Positions 17,165-25,562 of a DNA stretch of 64,000 nt are shown piece by piece (the first letter of the stretch is position 1; each line of letters begins with the position of its first letter). This stretch comes from Chitinophagaceae bacterium (lineage in GTDB: Bacteria > Bacteroidota > Bacteroidia > Chitinophagales > Chitinophagaceae). The DNA is taken from contig JAGKWS010000007.1 in the NCBI GenBank assembly GCA_021151685.1, positions 24,819-88,818 of the forward strand, written 5' to 3'. Below the pieces are notes generated by a model that had not been told where the DNA came from, made no database searches, and saw only the letters and a list, made by a program, of their open reading frames with translations. Position numbers and translations under genes: made by a program.

Positions 17165-17650
17165 ATGAATATAATGGTACGTTTTGCAACGGCAGCACTT
17201 TCGGTTGCCCTTGCCACTTTGTCGGTGTCGGCATGGGCGCAACAGGAAGAAAAAAGCGATAAAAAGCAAAAAACTTATACCAGGAAGTATTACAAGGGAG
17301 GCGAGCAATATCGTGCCATGGAGTCGCCCAAGTATTACGACCGCAAGGGGCGTGATGAGGATGCGGGAGAAAACATAAAAACAAGACGCCGCGAGGAAAA
17401 ATACAGAAAAGCAGCAGAGAGTGGGGCAACAACCGACAGACATGCAGCCCGTGAGCGACGCGAGGAAGAAGTGCGTGAAGATAACAACAGCCAGAATGTA
17501 GATTCGGAAAAAACGGGTGCTGCTACGCAGGCGCAGGATAAATATAAAAAAGCCCGTTACGAAGAAAAGGATGGCCGCAGCCGCAGAGAGGCACGCAGAA
17601 GTGCCCGCCGCGAAAAATGGGAAAAAGGAGAAGGTCGCAATAACCAGTAG
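17165..17650 (+). CDS. Highly charged secreted protein
   Basis: This 161-residue protein has a signal peptide (residues 1-20, ending SAWAQ). The mature part is almost entirely Lys, Arg, Glu, Asp, Gln and Tyr, with repeated 'RRE', 'YKKARYEEK' and 'SRREARRSARRE' patterns, and is probably extended or helical. I know no family for it. The start ATG at 17165 begins the signal peptide; a -7-like TACTTTTA lies five bases upstream (17152-17159). Such proteins may bind nucleic acid or polyanions in the periplasm, but this is speculation. Confidence 0.75.
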   Translation: MNIMVRFATAALSVALATLSVSAWAQQEEKSDKKQKTYTRKYYKGGEQYRAMESPKYYDRKGRDEDAGENIKTRRREEKYRKAAESGATTDRHAARERREEEVREDNNSQNVDSEKTGAATQAQDKYKKARYEEKDGRSRREARRSARREKWEKGEGRNNQ

Positions 17651-17787
17651 TGTGCTATGTGTAGGCTAAAGTTGGTGGTATGTATGGTGCGGTGTCCCCG
17701 TTAATCTTGTGCCAATTATGACCAATGCAGGTATTGGTTTGCAGTACCTGCATGTATTATTTTGGCAGATTCATTAATTTTATTGGT

Positions 17788-18597
17788 ATGAAACTGTTTG
17801 CAGCAATCGTTTTATCGCTTTCGGTGTCTGTGGCCGCAGATGCACAGTCTATACTAAGGGTACACATGGCCGATAATGCGCGTATAAATGTGGCAGTGAA
17901 TGGCCGCTATTTCAATAAGCGTGGTACCACTGTTACTGTGGGCGACCTGCCACCGGGCCGGCATAATGTAAAGGTATATGGTGTAACATATGACCGCTGG
18001 GGCCGCCAGTACGACAGATTAGTGTATCAGGGTACGGTAAGTACAGGATATGGTATGATAACCAATTTGTTATATGACCCCTATACCCGTAGGGTGAGCA
18101 TACGTACCAACCCTGTGGAAGATAGCCGGTACCTGCAACGGTATGGTGCCAATGAGCAATACAGGACCGAAGTACCCGATAATGCATCGGGTTATGAATA
18201 TCCCGGTGAAGAGAATGCAGTGCCGGCAGCGGGGACATCATCAAATTCATTGCCATCGGTAAATGGAGCCGTCAGCGGTGCGCCTGTGGCATCGCCGGTA
18301 GCAATGGGTAGCTTTACAGAAGAAAAATCGGATAAGCTGAAAAAAGCTATAGAAGCAAAAGCTACTGATACAGAAAAGCTGAAAATGGTGCGCGAATCTT
18401 TGAAGAAAGAGGTAGTTTCTACTTATCAGGTAAGTTATATAATGGATTGGTTTTTATTTGAGAGTACCAAGCTCGAGTTTGCGCGTTGGGCTTATCCTCT
18501 TGTTGCCGATCAGGAAAACTACAAAGACCTTTTAGCCAAGTTTAGCTACAGTAGCTCTAAGGAAGAAATGCAGGAGTTTTTGAAGACGAAGAAATAA
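17788..18597 (+). CDS. Secreted DUF4476-domain protein
   Basis: This 269-residue protein has a signal peptide (MKLFAAIVLSLSVSVAADAQ). The first half of the mature part contains a PEGA-like beta segment ('NVAVNGRYFNKRGTTVTVGDLPPGRHNVKV' region, residues 32-61). The last 85 residues form the DUF4476 helical domain ('KMVRESLKK', 'YIMDWFLFESTKLEFARWAYP', 'EEMQEFL'). This domain is common in Bacteroidota secreted proteins and has no assigned function. The ATG at 17788 starts the signal peptide. The gene ends at a strong bidirectional terminator shared with the arginase-family gene. Confidence 0.85.
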   Translation: MKLFAAIVLSLSVSVAADAQSILRVHMADNARINVAVNGRYFNKRGTTVTVGDLPPGRHNVKVYGVTYDRWGRQYDRLVYQGTVSTGYGMITNLLYDPYTRRVSIRTNPVEDSRYLQRYGANEQYRTEVPDNASGYEYPGEENAVPAAGTSSNSLPSVNGAVSGAPVASPVAMGSFTEEKSDKLKKAIEAKATDTEKLKMVRESLKKEVVSTYQVSYIMDWFLFESTKLEFARWAYPLVADQENYKDLLAKFSYSSSKEEMQEFLKTKK

Positions 18598-18642
18598 AAC
18601 AAAAATACATACATTCTATCCTGAATTGAGGAATTGGATTAA

Positions 18643-18685
18643 CAAAAAAAGCGACCATGCACAAATAAAGTATGGTCGCTTTTTT
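18643..18685. terminator. Bidirectional terminator
   Basis: Stem aagcgaccat / atggtcgctt (core 18651-18658 and 18672-18679) with an A tract on the left and a T tract on the right. It serves both the DUF4476 gene and the convergent arginase-family gene. Confidence 0.88.
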
Positions 18686-18696
18686 GTATAATATCA

Positions 18697-19644
18697 TCAG
18701 TTTAGCATCAGTAGGTTGACGCTACGTTGCAAGACATTAAATGCTATTTCGGCCATCAGATTTTCTTTGTCCAGAGTGGGGTTTACTTCGGCTACTTCTA
18801 AACAACATATTTTGTGATGTTGCATAAAAGACGCAACAAGATCTTCTGCTTCGCGCTCGCGCAGGCCATTGCTTACGGGAGTACCTGTACCACGCGATAT
18901 AGAGCTATCGAGACTGTCTACATCGAATGATACGTATATGTCATCGCAATTGGACAGGTGCAGGAATGTTTGCCGCACTACATTCTCTACGCCTTTGCGC
19001 CGTATTTCGGCTACCGATATTACCTTGATGCCACCTTTTTTTATCAGTGCATCCTCTTCTTTTTCAAAATCGCGAAGGGCAATAAATACTATATCTTCTG
19101 GCAGAATTTTGGGCTGAATATTGCCCATGTTTTTCAGTTTGTTCCACATATCCAGCGTTTGTGGGTCTGGAGTATGTATCTGGTTTTCTACATTGTCGTC
19201 GGCCAGAGAGATGGACAATGGCATGCCGTGCATATTGCCAGATGGCGTGGTATAGGGCGAGTGCAAGTCGGCATGAGCATCTATCCACACAACACCTAAC
19301 CGGCGTTTTGGGCGAGCCATTTTGAGTCCGGCAATGGTGGCACCAGCGGTGCTATGGTCTCCGGCAAGTACCAATGGGAACAAGCCTGATTTTATGGTGT
19401 CGCAGACCGATTTGGATATACGCTCGTACATGGTATGTATGCCCATAATACGCTTGGCGTAGGGCGATGCCACAGGTTCGTACAAGAGTCGGTTTTCTGT
19501 TTCTATTACTTCGGAAGGGAAGTTTACAAAGAGGTTGCTCATAAAGTCGAGCGCGGCAATCTTTATGGCATCGACACCCAAACTGGCACCTCGTGTACCT
19601 GCGCCAATCTCAGATCTTACTTCCAGTATCTTAATGTTACGCAT
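18697..19644 (-). CDS. Arginase/agmatinase/formimidoylglutamase-family ureohydrolase
   Basis: This 315-residue metallohydrolase has the ureohydrolase Mn2+ motifs GDHST (about residue 110), DAHADLHSP (about 138-146) and SFDVDSLD (about 240-247), with 'SRGTGTPV' just after the last. These provide the His/Asp ligands of the binuclear manganese centre. The N-terminus 'EVRSEIGAGTRGASLG' and 'NLLMLN' ending resemble true arginases (arginine to ornithine plus urea), but agmatinase or formimidoylglutamase cannot be excluded. The start at 19644 is supported by a TATCTTTG element five bases upstream; an ATG nine codons further out overlaps this element. Confidence 0.9.
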   Translation of the reverse strand: MRNIKILEVRSEIGAGTRGASLGVDAIKIAALDFMSNLFVNFPSEVIETENRLLYEPVASPYAKRIMGIHTMYERISKSVCDTIKSGLFPLVLAGDHSTAGATIAGLKMARPKRRLGVVWIDAHADLHSPYTTPSGNMHGMPLSISLADDNVENQIHTPDPQTLDMWNKLKNMGNIQPKILPEDIVFIALRDFEKEEDALIKKGGIKVISVAEIRRKGVENVVRQTFLHLSNCDDIYVSFDVDSLDSSISRGTGTPVSNGLREREAEDLVASFMQHHKICCLEVAEVNPTLDKENLMAEIAFNVLQRSVNLLMLN

Positions 19645-19649
19645 ATAGC

Positions 19650-19657
19650 CAAAGATA
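19650..19657 (-). promoter_or_regulatory. -7 promoter element of arginase-family gene
   Basis: TATCTTTG on the minus strand, five bases before the ATG at 19644; a leaderless transcript is predicted. Confidence 0.6.
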
Positions 19658-19741
19658 GCTATTTTCGGCAATCAGCACACTTGCAGAAGTTCGATACTTG
19701 TTGCAACTGTTGTTAAAAAAAACGAACACAACCTGCCAAGG

Positions 19742-19879
19742 AAGAATGTCACAACAAAGTATAGCATTCGGTTCTTTCTATTCCAAATGTTTCTGCGTCA
19801 TAAAAGTCCTTAAAAAGCGGGCTTTTATGACGCAGAAAATGAACAATAGCAGCAGTGTATCATTTATCGTGACATTCTT
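19742..19879. repeat. Nested inverted-repeat element, MITE-like
   Basis: A 138-bp non-coding block is bounded by perfect 11-bp inverted repeats aagaatgtcac (19742-19752) and gtgacattctt (19869-19879). Inside, a perfect 16-bp inverted repeat ttctgcgtcataaaag (19791-19806) / cttttatgacgcagaa (19822-19837) with a 15-base loop can form a strong hairpin. It contains no gene. The architecture fits a miniature inverted-repeat element; no target-site duplication was recognised, so a structured regulatory RNA or terminator remains possible. Confidence 0.5.
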
Positions 19880-19895
19880 TTTGGCAACAAAAATA

Positions 19896-20192
19896 TTATG
19901 CTGCCCAAACTGGCGATGCAATCAGTTCGGCCTCGCGTACTGTAGAAAATAGCAAACCGCCATTTACCAGTTCTACTGGTCTGAGGTCTTTTACGGCCAA
20001 CATGCGCCAATAGATGGTGCGGCCATGGCGATCTACAAATGTTACTTCTTCTTTTTTTCCGGTTTCTCTTGCCCCGTCAACAGCTCTCTGCTCGTCTTCG
20101 GCAAAAACCAGCCTCCATTGTTCTTCATACTGATCGGTAAAGTGACCATCGCATTCTATCCGGTAAATTATTTGTGCTGTAAATGCTTTCAT
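19896..20192 (-). CDS. DUF4288-like small protein
   Basis: This 98-residue cytosolic protein has 'YEEQWRLVFAEDEQRAVDGAR', the typical pattern of DUF4288 proteins, followed by beta strands ('VTFVDRHGRTIYWRMLAVKDL'). It has no catalytic motif, signal or membrane segment. The function of the family is unknown. The gene stands alone between the nested repeat and the LiaF-like gene. Confidence 0.75.
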   Translation of the reverse strand: MKAFTAQIIYRIECDGHFTDQYEEQWRLVFAEDEQRAVDGARETGKKEEVTFVDRHGRTIYWRMLAVKDLRPVELVNGGLLFSTVREAELIASPVWAA

Positions 20193-20274
20193 AATTTAAA
20201 GTGTGTTGATTGGTTAAGTATAAACGTAATAGAAGTGGTTATATTATGTTTTGACGCTATTAATTTATTGATGT

Positions 20275-21024
20275 TTAATAAGATTTTATGTTTATGCCAC
20301 CAAAATTGCAGCTACCGGTTAGTACCAGTCGCTTGCGTGTTTCGGTGGAGGTGCCACCACCACCGTATATCACCCGTTCGTCTTCAACAGAACCAAATGC
20401 TGGTTTTATTTCGTTTTGCAGTTCCCAGTTGGCGGGAATTACCAATTCTATGGCACCGAATGCAACCCGACAATCTATGAGCACAGAGCCCGAAGTGAAG
20501 TCGGCCTGAGTAAGATTTATTTCGCTACCGCCAAACGTAACCGTTACATTGCCGCCTTTGAAATCTTTTGAGGTAATTATTTCTTTTCTGCCACCAAATG
20601 TGATGTCTGTTACCAGTCGGTCGTCATCGTTTACATATGAGCCACCTATTGATTCAGGTACACAGTGCTTCCTTTTGGGGCGAAACACCATCATCATGCC
20701 CAGTGCTACCAATAGTAGTGGCCACACCAGTTTTCTGGATGATTTGCCATATATTTCGAAAGATGGTATCATCTGTGCTACACCTACGGCTACCAATATC
20801 CACCATGTGTTGTTTCTGAATCTGTTTTTTGCACCAATTACAACGCCTGCTATAACTAACGTCATAGGCCACGATAGGCGAAGGAAAGCAGGAAACACAC
20901 CAAAGGTTTTGAGGAGTAGCCCCACACCTATTAATGCAATAATGATACCAAATATTATTCTTCCTTCCTGCCCCCTGTTATCAAATCCGTTCTTGTATCT
21001 GTTTTGATACTTGTTGTAGTCCAT
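20275..21024 (-). CDS. LiaF-like membrane protein
   Basis: This 249-residue protein has a cytosolic N-terminus, about four membrane segments at residues 15-130 (DUF5668/LiaF-TM-like), then a soluble beta-helical domain ('DITFGGRKEIITSKDF', 'GGNVTVTFGGSEINL') typical of the LiaF C-terminal, cell-wall-active-antibiotic response region. LiaF proteins dampen envelope-stress signalling in Firmicutes; the role in Bacteroidota is unclear. The ATG at 21024 (MDYNKYQN) is preferred because the longer reading from 21045 would begin within the -7 promoter element (21043-21050). Confidence 0.88.
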   Translation of the reverse strand: MDYNKYQNRYKNGFDNRGQEGRIIFGIIIALIGVGLLLKTFGVFPAFLRLSWPMTLVIAGVVIGAKNRFRNNTWWILVAVGVAQMIPSFEIYGKSSRKLVWPLLLVALGMMMVFRPKRKHCVPESIGGSYVNDDDRLVTDITFGGRKEIITSKDFKGGNVTVTFGGSEINLTQADFTSGSVLIDCRVAFGAIELVIPANWELQNEIKPAFGSVEDERVIYGGGGTSTETRKRLVLTGSCNFGGINIKSY

Positions 21025-21042
21025 CTTGTTTGCTTTACAAAA

Positions 21043-21071
21043 CAAAAGTAGCTACCGCAACAGAGGTACAA
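21043..21071 (-). promoter_or_regulatory. Promoter of LiaF-like gene
   Basis: Minus strand: TTG (21069-21071), 18-base spacer, TACTTTTG (21043-21050); the ATG is at 21024. Confidence 0.7.
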
Positions 21072-21141
21072 AAGTGCTTTTAGGTAAGGTAATGACAGTT
21101 GGCGGTAAACATGGCCGAATTGTCGGTGAAAATGGAATGGC

Positions 21142-21675
21142 TTACAGTTCAATGAGTTTGTTCACCATTGTCCAGTTGCGGGTAGTAGCTTTTAGGCCCA
21201 GTTTCTTTTCTATAAAGGTATTAGAGAAGCAGGTTTTACCGTAGTTGTTACTGTATACGTATACCTCTCTGTTGGCTACACGTGCATACTCGGCATCGTT
21301 GGAATATACCCCCAGAGAGCCCCGTACATCGAATGCAGGAACATCGGACAGGAAGGTAACATACATGCGATTTTTTTCTTCGGTTTTTACGGTTGTGAGT
21401 GGGTTGTTTTGAATGATGCGCTGCATTTCTTCAAACTTGCGCAATATTACTACCACGGAATGATTCACCCGACTATACAGTGTTTTTTCGAGTTCGGACA
21501 CCAATAAAGACTCGTTATCGTTGGCTGAATGAAAAAGCACATTGCCACTTGCCAAATAGGTAGATACGTCAGATATGCCGGGAATAGCTTCAAACCATGC
21601 ACGCAGGTCGTCCATGGATATAAGTGGCTGTCCTGGTATGTTGATGTCTTTGAGGAGGGCAACGTATCTGGTCAT
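21142..21675 (-). CDS. DUF1697-family protein
   Basis: This 177-residue protein has the DUF1697 N-terminal pattern 'YVALLKDINIPGQPLISMDDLRAWFEA' and 'VSTYLASGNVLFHS', and near the end 'RVANREVYVYSNNYGKTCFSN'. It is cytosolic, alpha/beta, and of unknown biochemical function; the family is widespread in Bacteroidota and Firmicutes. It is monocistronic by appearance. A -7-like TAATTTTT lies just upstream of the ATG. Confidence 0.9.
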   Translation of the reverse strand: MTRYVALLKDINIPGQPLISMDDLRAWFEAIPGISDVSTYLASGNVLFHSANDNESLLVSELEKTLYSRVNHSVVVILRKFEEMQRIIQNNPLTTVKTEEKNRMYVTFLSDVPAFDVRGSLGVYSNDAEYARVANREVYVYSNNYGKTCFSNTFIEKKLGLKATTRNWTMVNKLIEL

Positions 21676-21767
21676 TGGGGGTAAAAATTACTGAACGGGT
21701 AATTGCGAATATACGCAATAGGAGCGAGAGTAGGTAACGAGATGTGCTGAGAATATATAAGTGTGTG

Positions 21768-22655
21768 TTACCGAACCGGGGTAACGGTATAGCCTGCCTG
21801 CCGCAAAAGGGTAATGACCCCGTTTGTACCGGCAAGGTGGCCTGCACCAACGGCAAAAAATATAGATTTCCCGCTCTTCATCATGTTGGCCATGCTACCT
21901 ATCCAATTTTTGTTTCGTTCCTTCAGCAGTGCATCGCTGGCGGCTGCCAACCCTTCAGACGAAGCAATCATTTCTTGTAGTTTTTCTATGTCTTGCAGTT
22001 TGTACGCATTTACCAGTTTATAGTATTCGTCAGCACCATTTACCTCGCCTTTGTCGTTTATCGTTTCCAGCACGTATTTCACTATTGTATCAGCTGGTAT
22101 AGATTCCAGTGCTTTCATTTGTTGAGCTACCGTTTCGAGGCCTGCAATCGGTTTCTTTTTTGCCTTAGCAGTTTTCATTATGTTTTCTTCATAAGAGACG
22201 GGTACATCGCACAGTGTACCGGCCTCTTTGGTCAGTAGCATCAGCACGGCTACCGGCTTTAGGTAGGCAAGTACCTGAGGGTCTATTTCCATACTGTCTT
22301 TGGCATATAGTTGTAGTTTTTCGTAGTCTGTAGCCGAGAAATAATCAGATAGTCGTTTTACGGGGTCTACCAATAGACCAAAGCTTTCGGCAAGGGCATT
22401 GGTATTATCCATATCTATTTCCAGACATATTTTTTCGCTTGCATCCAGCGATTTTTTCATGGCATCGGTCCATATATAATCGGCAGGGCAAACCAAGTGA
22501 ATAGTGCCAAATAAATAGGAGGGTTTGGTATTTGATTTGCTGGTTATTTTCCAAAGAAGCGATCGTGTACTATCGGCCGTTCCGGCCATTGCCGGAAGGA
22601 AGCCAATGAGCGCAACGATACACAACAACCATTTTTTGAGCATTCTGTTCATCAT
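21768..22655 (-). CDS. TraB/GumN-family protein
   Basis: This 295-residue protein has a signal peptide (MMNRMLKKWLLCIVALIGFL...AMA). The mature part has the TraB/GumN (Tiki-related) motifs: 'SYLFGTIHL' with a conserved His near residue 53, 'KICLEIDMDN', 'PIAGLETVAQQMKAL' and the C-terminal 'FFAVGAGHLAGTNGVITLLRQAGYTV'. The two GxxH/GxxE blocks are the presumed metal-protease site of this superfamily. It is predicted to be periplasmic or membrane-tethered. The ATG at 22655 (or 22652) lies 43 bases after the transglutaminase gene, so the two may be co-transcribed. Confidence 0.9.
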   Translation of the reverse strand: MMNRMLKKWLLCIVALIGFLPAMAGTADSTRSLLWKITSKSNTKPSYLFGTIHLVCPADYIWTDAMKKSLDASEKICLEIDMDNTNALAESFGLLVDPVKRLSDYFSATDYEKLQLYAKDSMEIDPQVLAYLKPVAVLMLLTKEAGTLCDVPVSYEENIMKTAKAKKKPIAGLETVAQQMKALESIPADTIVKYVLETINDKGEVNGADEYYKLVNAYKLQDIEKLQEMIASSEGLAAASDALLKERNKNWIGSMANMMKSGKSIFFAVGAGHLAGTNGVITLLRQAGYTVTPVR

Positions 22656-22698
22656 TCTTTGCTTTGCAGGTGATGTAGTTGGTGTTTTTACACAGGTT

Positions 22699-25317
22699 CT
22701 ATATATCATTGTCATCTTCCGGCAACACAAAGAAAGATACACAACGCGATACATTCATCCAGTTGACTATGCTGCGAAACATAGGCAGCTTGGGTTTTAC
22801 TGTACTCATAAAGCCCGGAATAAATGAACCAATATAGCTGGCTTCGGCATCGGAAAGTTGCTGGCCTGCATATTTTACTTTCATATATAGGTTCGTAAAT
22901 GCAGACAGGTTGGTACCAAACTGTGCATCTACAACCTCTTTAGCAAATTTTGCAGGCGACATACTGCCCCGAACAATGCCCGACATATGCAGGTAGTAGA
23001 ACATAGTAGTATATGCCCAGTATGCCTTGTTGTGGACTTTTGTAGCTCTGCTGTAGCGCATACGGTAGTATAACAGCAGACAACGAGGTATGCTGATAGC
23101 TACTAAGAATATAGACAATAATACCAACATGGCATATTGTACTATTTGTGTTACCTGCACTTCTTTTTCAGTTTCGGTAACTGGTGGTTTTTCTTTTGCG
23201 GTAGCTATGTCTTTACGTTTCAGGTATACCTCGTCGGCAGGAGTGGGTATGGGTAAACGCTGTAGTAATGCCGTTGCATCTTCGTTGGTTTTGGCAGGCA
23301 TATTCTTCAGTGCTTCAGAATAAGATACTACAGTAGCCTCGTCATTTTCCTGCACAGACGAAAGCGGTACAGCAATGCTATCGCGGTATATTACTGCTAC
23401 TTTCATATCCATTACGATGGTAGCTGGTGCGGTAGGTTTATATTCTTTGTCGTGATACACAAATTGCTTTACCGACAGGCGCATCAGTTTTTTGAGGGTG
23501 TCTACATCGGCAACGGTACCCTCTGCTGCCAGCCAAGCACGTGGTGGTTGCATGGGTGGGGTGCCATCGGGCTGTGGGGTACTACGGTTTTCGGCATCAT
23601 TACCTACTGTGGTATCGAAATCTAACCAACCATAGCCGGGGAAATAGACCTGTACCCATGCATGGGCCTGATTGGCGTAGTACCAATACCAACCTTTGTT
23701 TTTGTCGCTACGGTCTTCGGTAAGAAAGCCTACTGCTATGCGCGATGGTATGCCCAATGAACGGAGCATGAAGAGGGTAGCACCGGCAAAATAGGCGCAA
23801 TAGCCCTTATGATTTTCATTCAGAAAATACATTAGTTTCGATGCATTGGGCAGGTCTGGTATGCCAGGGTTGTCGGTATACTGGTACAAGCGGTTGCCCT
23901 GTTCGTCCTTGGATAGGAAGTAGTTGCGTATGGCCAATACTTTATCTACCGGGGTATGTGCGGTATCGGTAATTTTCTTTGCCAGCTCGCTGATGGTAGA
24001 GAATTTGGGGTTGGTGGGCATGTAGGTGTAGTACTTCATAAACTTCTCGTCTACACCTTCATATCCTTCTATTTGCCGTAGCACGGCAAAGCGCATTTCC
24101 TGAAACTTTTTGATCTCGGGGTTGGGTACGTTATATACAAAGTAGGCACTATTGAGGGCCGATACATAACTTTTGGCCCGGTATGCTGAGCGGAATTGGT
24201 CTCGGAATTCTTTTTCTACGGTAATTGGTTGTACAAAGAAACCCACATTGGGTGCGAGGTAGGTATTGGCCGATAGGGTACGGTTATAGACATCTACCTC
24301 AACAATTTGCCGAAGTTTGTCGCCCAAACTGTTTTTGATAACACTGGAATCGGTTTTAGTATTGAAGAGGGCAATTTTGGAAGGGTCTGGTTCAAAAAGG
24401 TCGTTGTAGGGTATTGTAGCGTCGCGCTCGAAAGTTTCTGTAGATGTGTCGAACTTGGTGAAGTAGAACGCAGTAAGATAAAGCGGATTAGGCAGATCGG
24501 TATTGGGGAAGAAATTATTGATGTGGGCACAAAACAGCAACTCATTACTACGCCCCAGTGCGCCACTGAGCCGCGAATAGTCTTTGAGGTCGAACGAGTT
24601 GTCTTTGTTTTTCTTCAGCATACTATTTTGGCCCGCCTTGCCCCCACCGCCATAATTTTCTACAGTGGCTTGTATGTCGCCCTTACGCCAATACAATACA
24701 CTGGCCAGCAAGCCGGCCGACAGAATGAGGAACATGGCCAGCCTACGGGTAAGGTACCACCAGAAACGTGCTGTTTTGTCTTTATAGTTATAAATCTGCT
24801 CGGCAGTAAATACAACATATACCGTATATACCAGTACTGGTGCAAAAGCCAGTAACAAGCCTTGCACGGTTTCTACATTGCCCTTGGCTATAACTAACAC
24901 ACAACCGCAAAGTGTGAGTGTTGCTACCAGTACTGACCAGTACCGCACGCGCAGCCAGCCCCAGCCCATAAGCCAGCCGGTACCAAAGAGAATGCCTGCC
25001 ACCTGAAACTGACGGGCAATAAAAAAAGCATCGAACTCGCCGGTCTCGTACTTGTCTAACCCCTGATAGAGGGTGTACATGCCCAGTAACAGCAACGCAA
25101 AAGTGGGCAGAAACCGGAACCGGAAGGCATAAAATATTGCTGCTATAGCCATGCCACCACCCAGAAACAATGACTGCCTAACTGCTTCGTTTTGTAGAAT
25201 GGAGTAATATTCATTTACATTCTGCAACAGAAAGTAACCCACTACAGTAGTGGGTATTATGAGAAAAATGAGCTTCGCCAGCAGCTCGTTTGCAGGTGCC
25301 GCACGTTGTATCTTCAT
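22699..25317 (-). CDS. Membrane-bound transglutaminase-like protein
   Basis: This 872-residue protein has about seven membrane segments in residues 14-210, a large extracytoplasmic region and one C-terminal membrane segment near residue 735. The transglutaminase-like core is at about 450-575, with the catalytic triad Cys507 (GYCAYFAG), His552 (QAHAWVQV) and Asp568 (WLDFDTT). The layout matches TgpA/DUF3488-type proteins, which are thought to hydrolyse or crosslink peptides in the periplasm. The C-terminal DUF4129-like tail ends near residue 840 in 'AEASYIGSF'. It precedes the TraB/GumN gene. Substrate unknown. Confidence 0.9.
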   Translation of the reverse strand: MKIQRAAPANELLAKLIFLIIPTTVVGYFLLQNVNEYYSILQNEAVRQSLFLGGGMAIAAIFYAFRFRFLPTFALLLLGMYTLYQGLDKYETGEFDAFFIARQFQVAGILFGTGWLMGWGWLRVRYWSVLVATLTLCGCVLVIAKGNVETVQGLLLAFAPVLVYTVYVVFTAEQIYNYKDKTARFWWYLTRRLAMFLILSAGLLASVLYWRKGDIQATVENYGGGGKAGQNSMLKKNKDNSFDLKDYSRLSGALGRSNELLFCAHINNFFPNTDLPNPLYLTAFYFTKFDTSTETFERDATIPYNDLFEPDPSKIALFNTKTDSSVIKNSLGDKLRQIVEVDVYNRTLSANTYLAPNVGFFVQPITVEKEFRDQFRSAYRAKSYVSALNSAYFVYNVPNPEIKKFQEMRFAVLRQIEGYEGVDEKFMKYYTYMPTNPKFSTISELAKKITDTAHTPVDKVLAIRNYFLSKDEQGNRLYQYTDNPGIPDLPNASKLMYFLNENHKGYCAYFAGATLFMLRSLGIPSRIAVGFLTEDRSDKNKGWYWYYANQAHAWVQVYFPGYGWLDFDTTVGNDAENRSTPQPDGTPPMQPPRAWLAAEGTVADVDTLKKLMRLSVKQFVYHDKEYKPTAPATIVMDMKVAVIYRDSIAVPLSSVQENDEATVVSYSEALKNMPAKTNEDATALLQRLPIPTPADEVYLKRKDIATAKEKPPVTETEKEVQVTQIVQYAMLVLLSIFLVAISIPRCLLLYYRMRYSRATKVHNKAYWAYTTMFYYLHMSGIVRGSMSPAKFAKEVVDAQFGTNLSAFTNLYMKVKYAGQQLSDAEASYIGSFIPGFMSTVKPKLPMFRSIVNWMNVSRCVSFFVLPEDDNDI

Positions 25318-25507
25318 AGTTTATTTCCTGCTATAAATGTAGGTGAAAAAATGTTGGGCGTATTGTTAAAATAGTAGGGTAGGGTAGCTTGCAAATAGGT
25401 ATAGTATAGCCTATACATGACGAGAGCTACGCTTGTAGCTACAACAATGCGCACTACAACCAAGTGGAAGTACTATGTAAGTGAAGGAACAATGGCAGAC
25501 ATAGAAA

Positions 25508-25541
25508 AGAGGAGACTACCCGGATTGGGGGTAGTCTCCTC
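25508..25541 (-). terminator. Terminator of ahcY
   Basis: Stem agaggagactaccc / gggtagtctcctct (25508-25541, with a short loop), followed on the minus strand by TTTTCT. Confidence 0.85.
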
Positions 25542-25562
25542 TAAATAGTATGTGACGATATA

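Noticed and set aside
17017..17443. 142-residue N-terminal extension of the VOC-VOC-GNAT protein
   Set aside because: It overlaps a divergent gene and promoter, and its composition is not protein-like.
25417..25548. 43-residue plus-strand frame before the ahcY terminator
   Set aside because: Its 3' half is made of the terminator hairpin and no promoter precedes it; probably chance.
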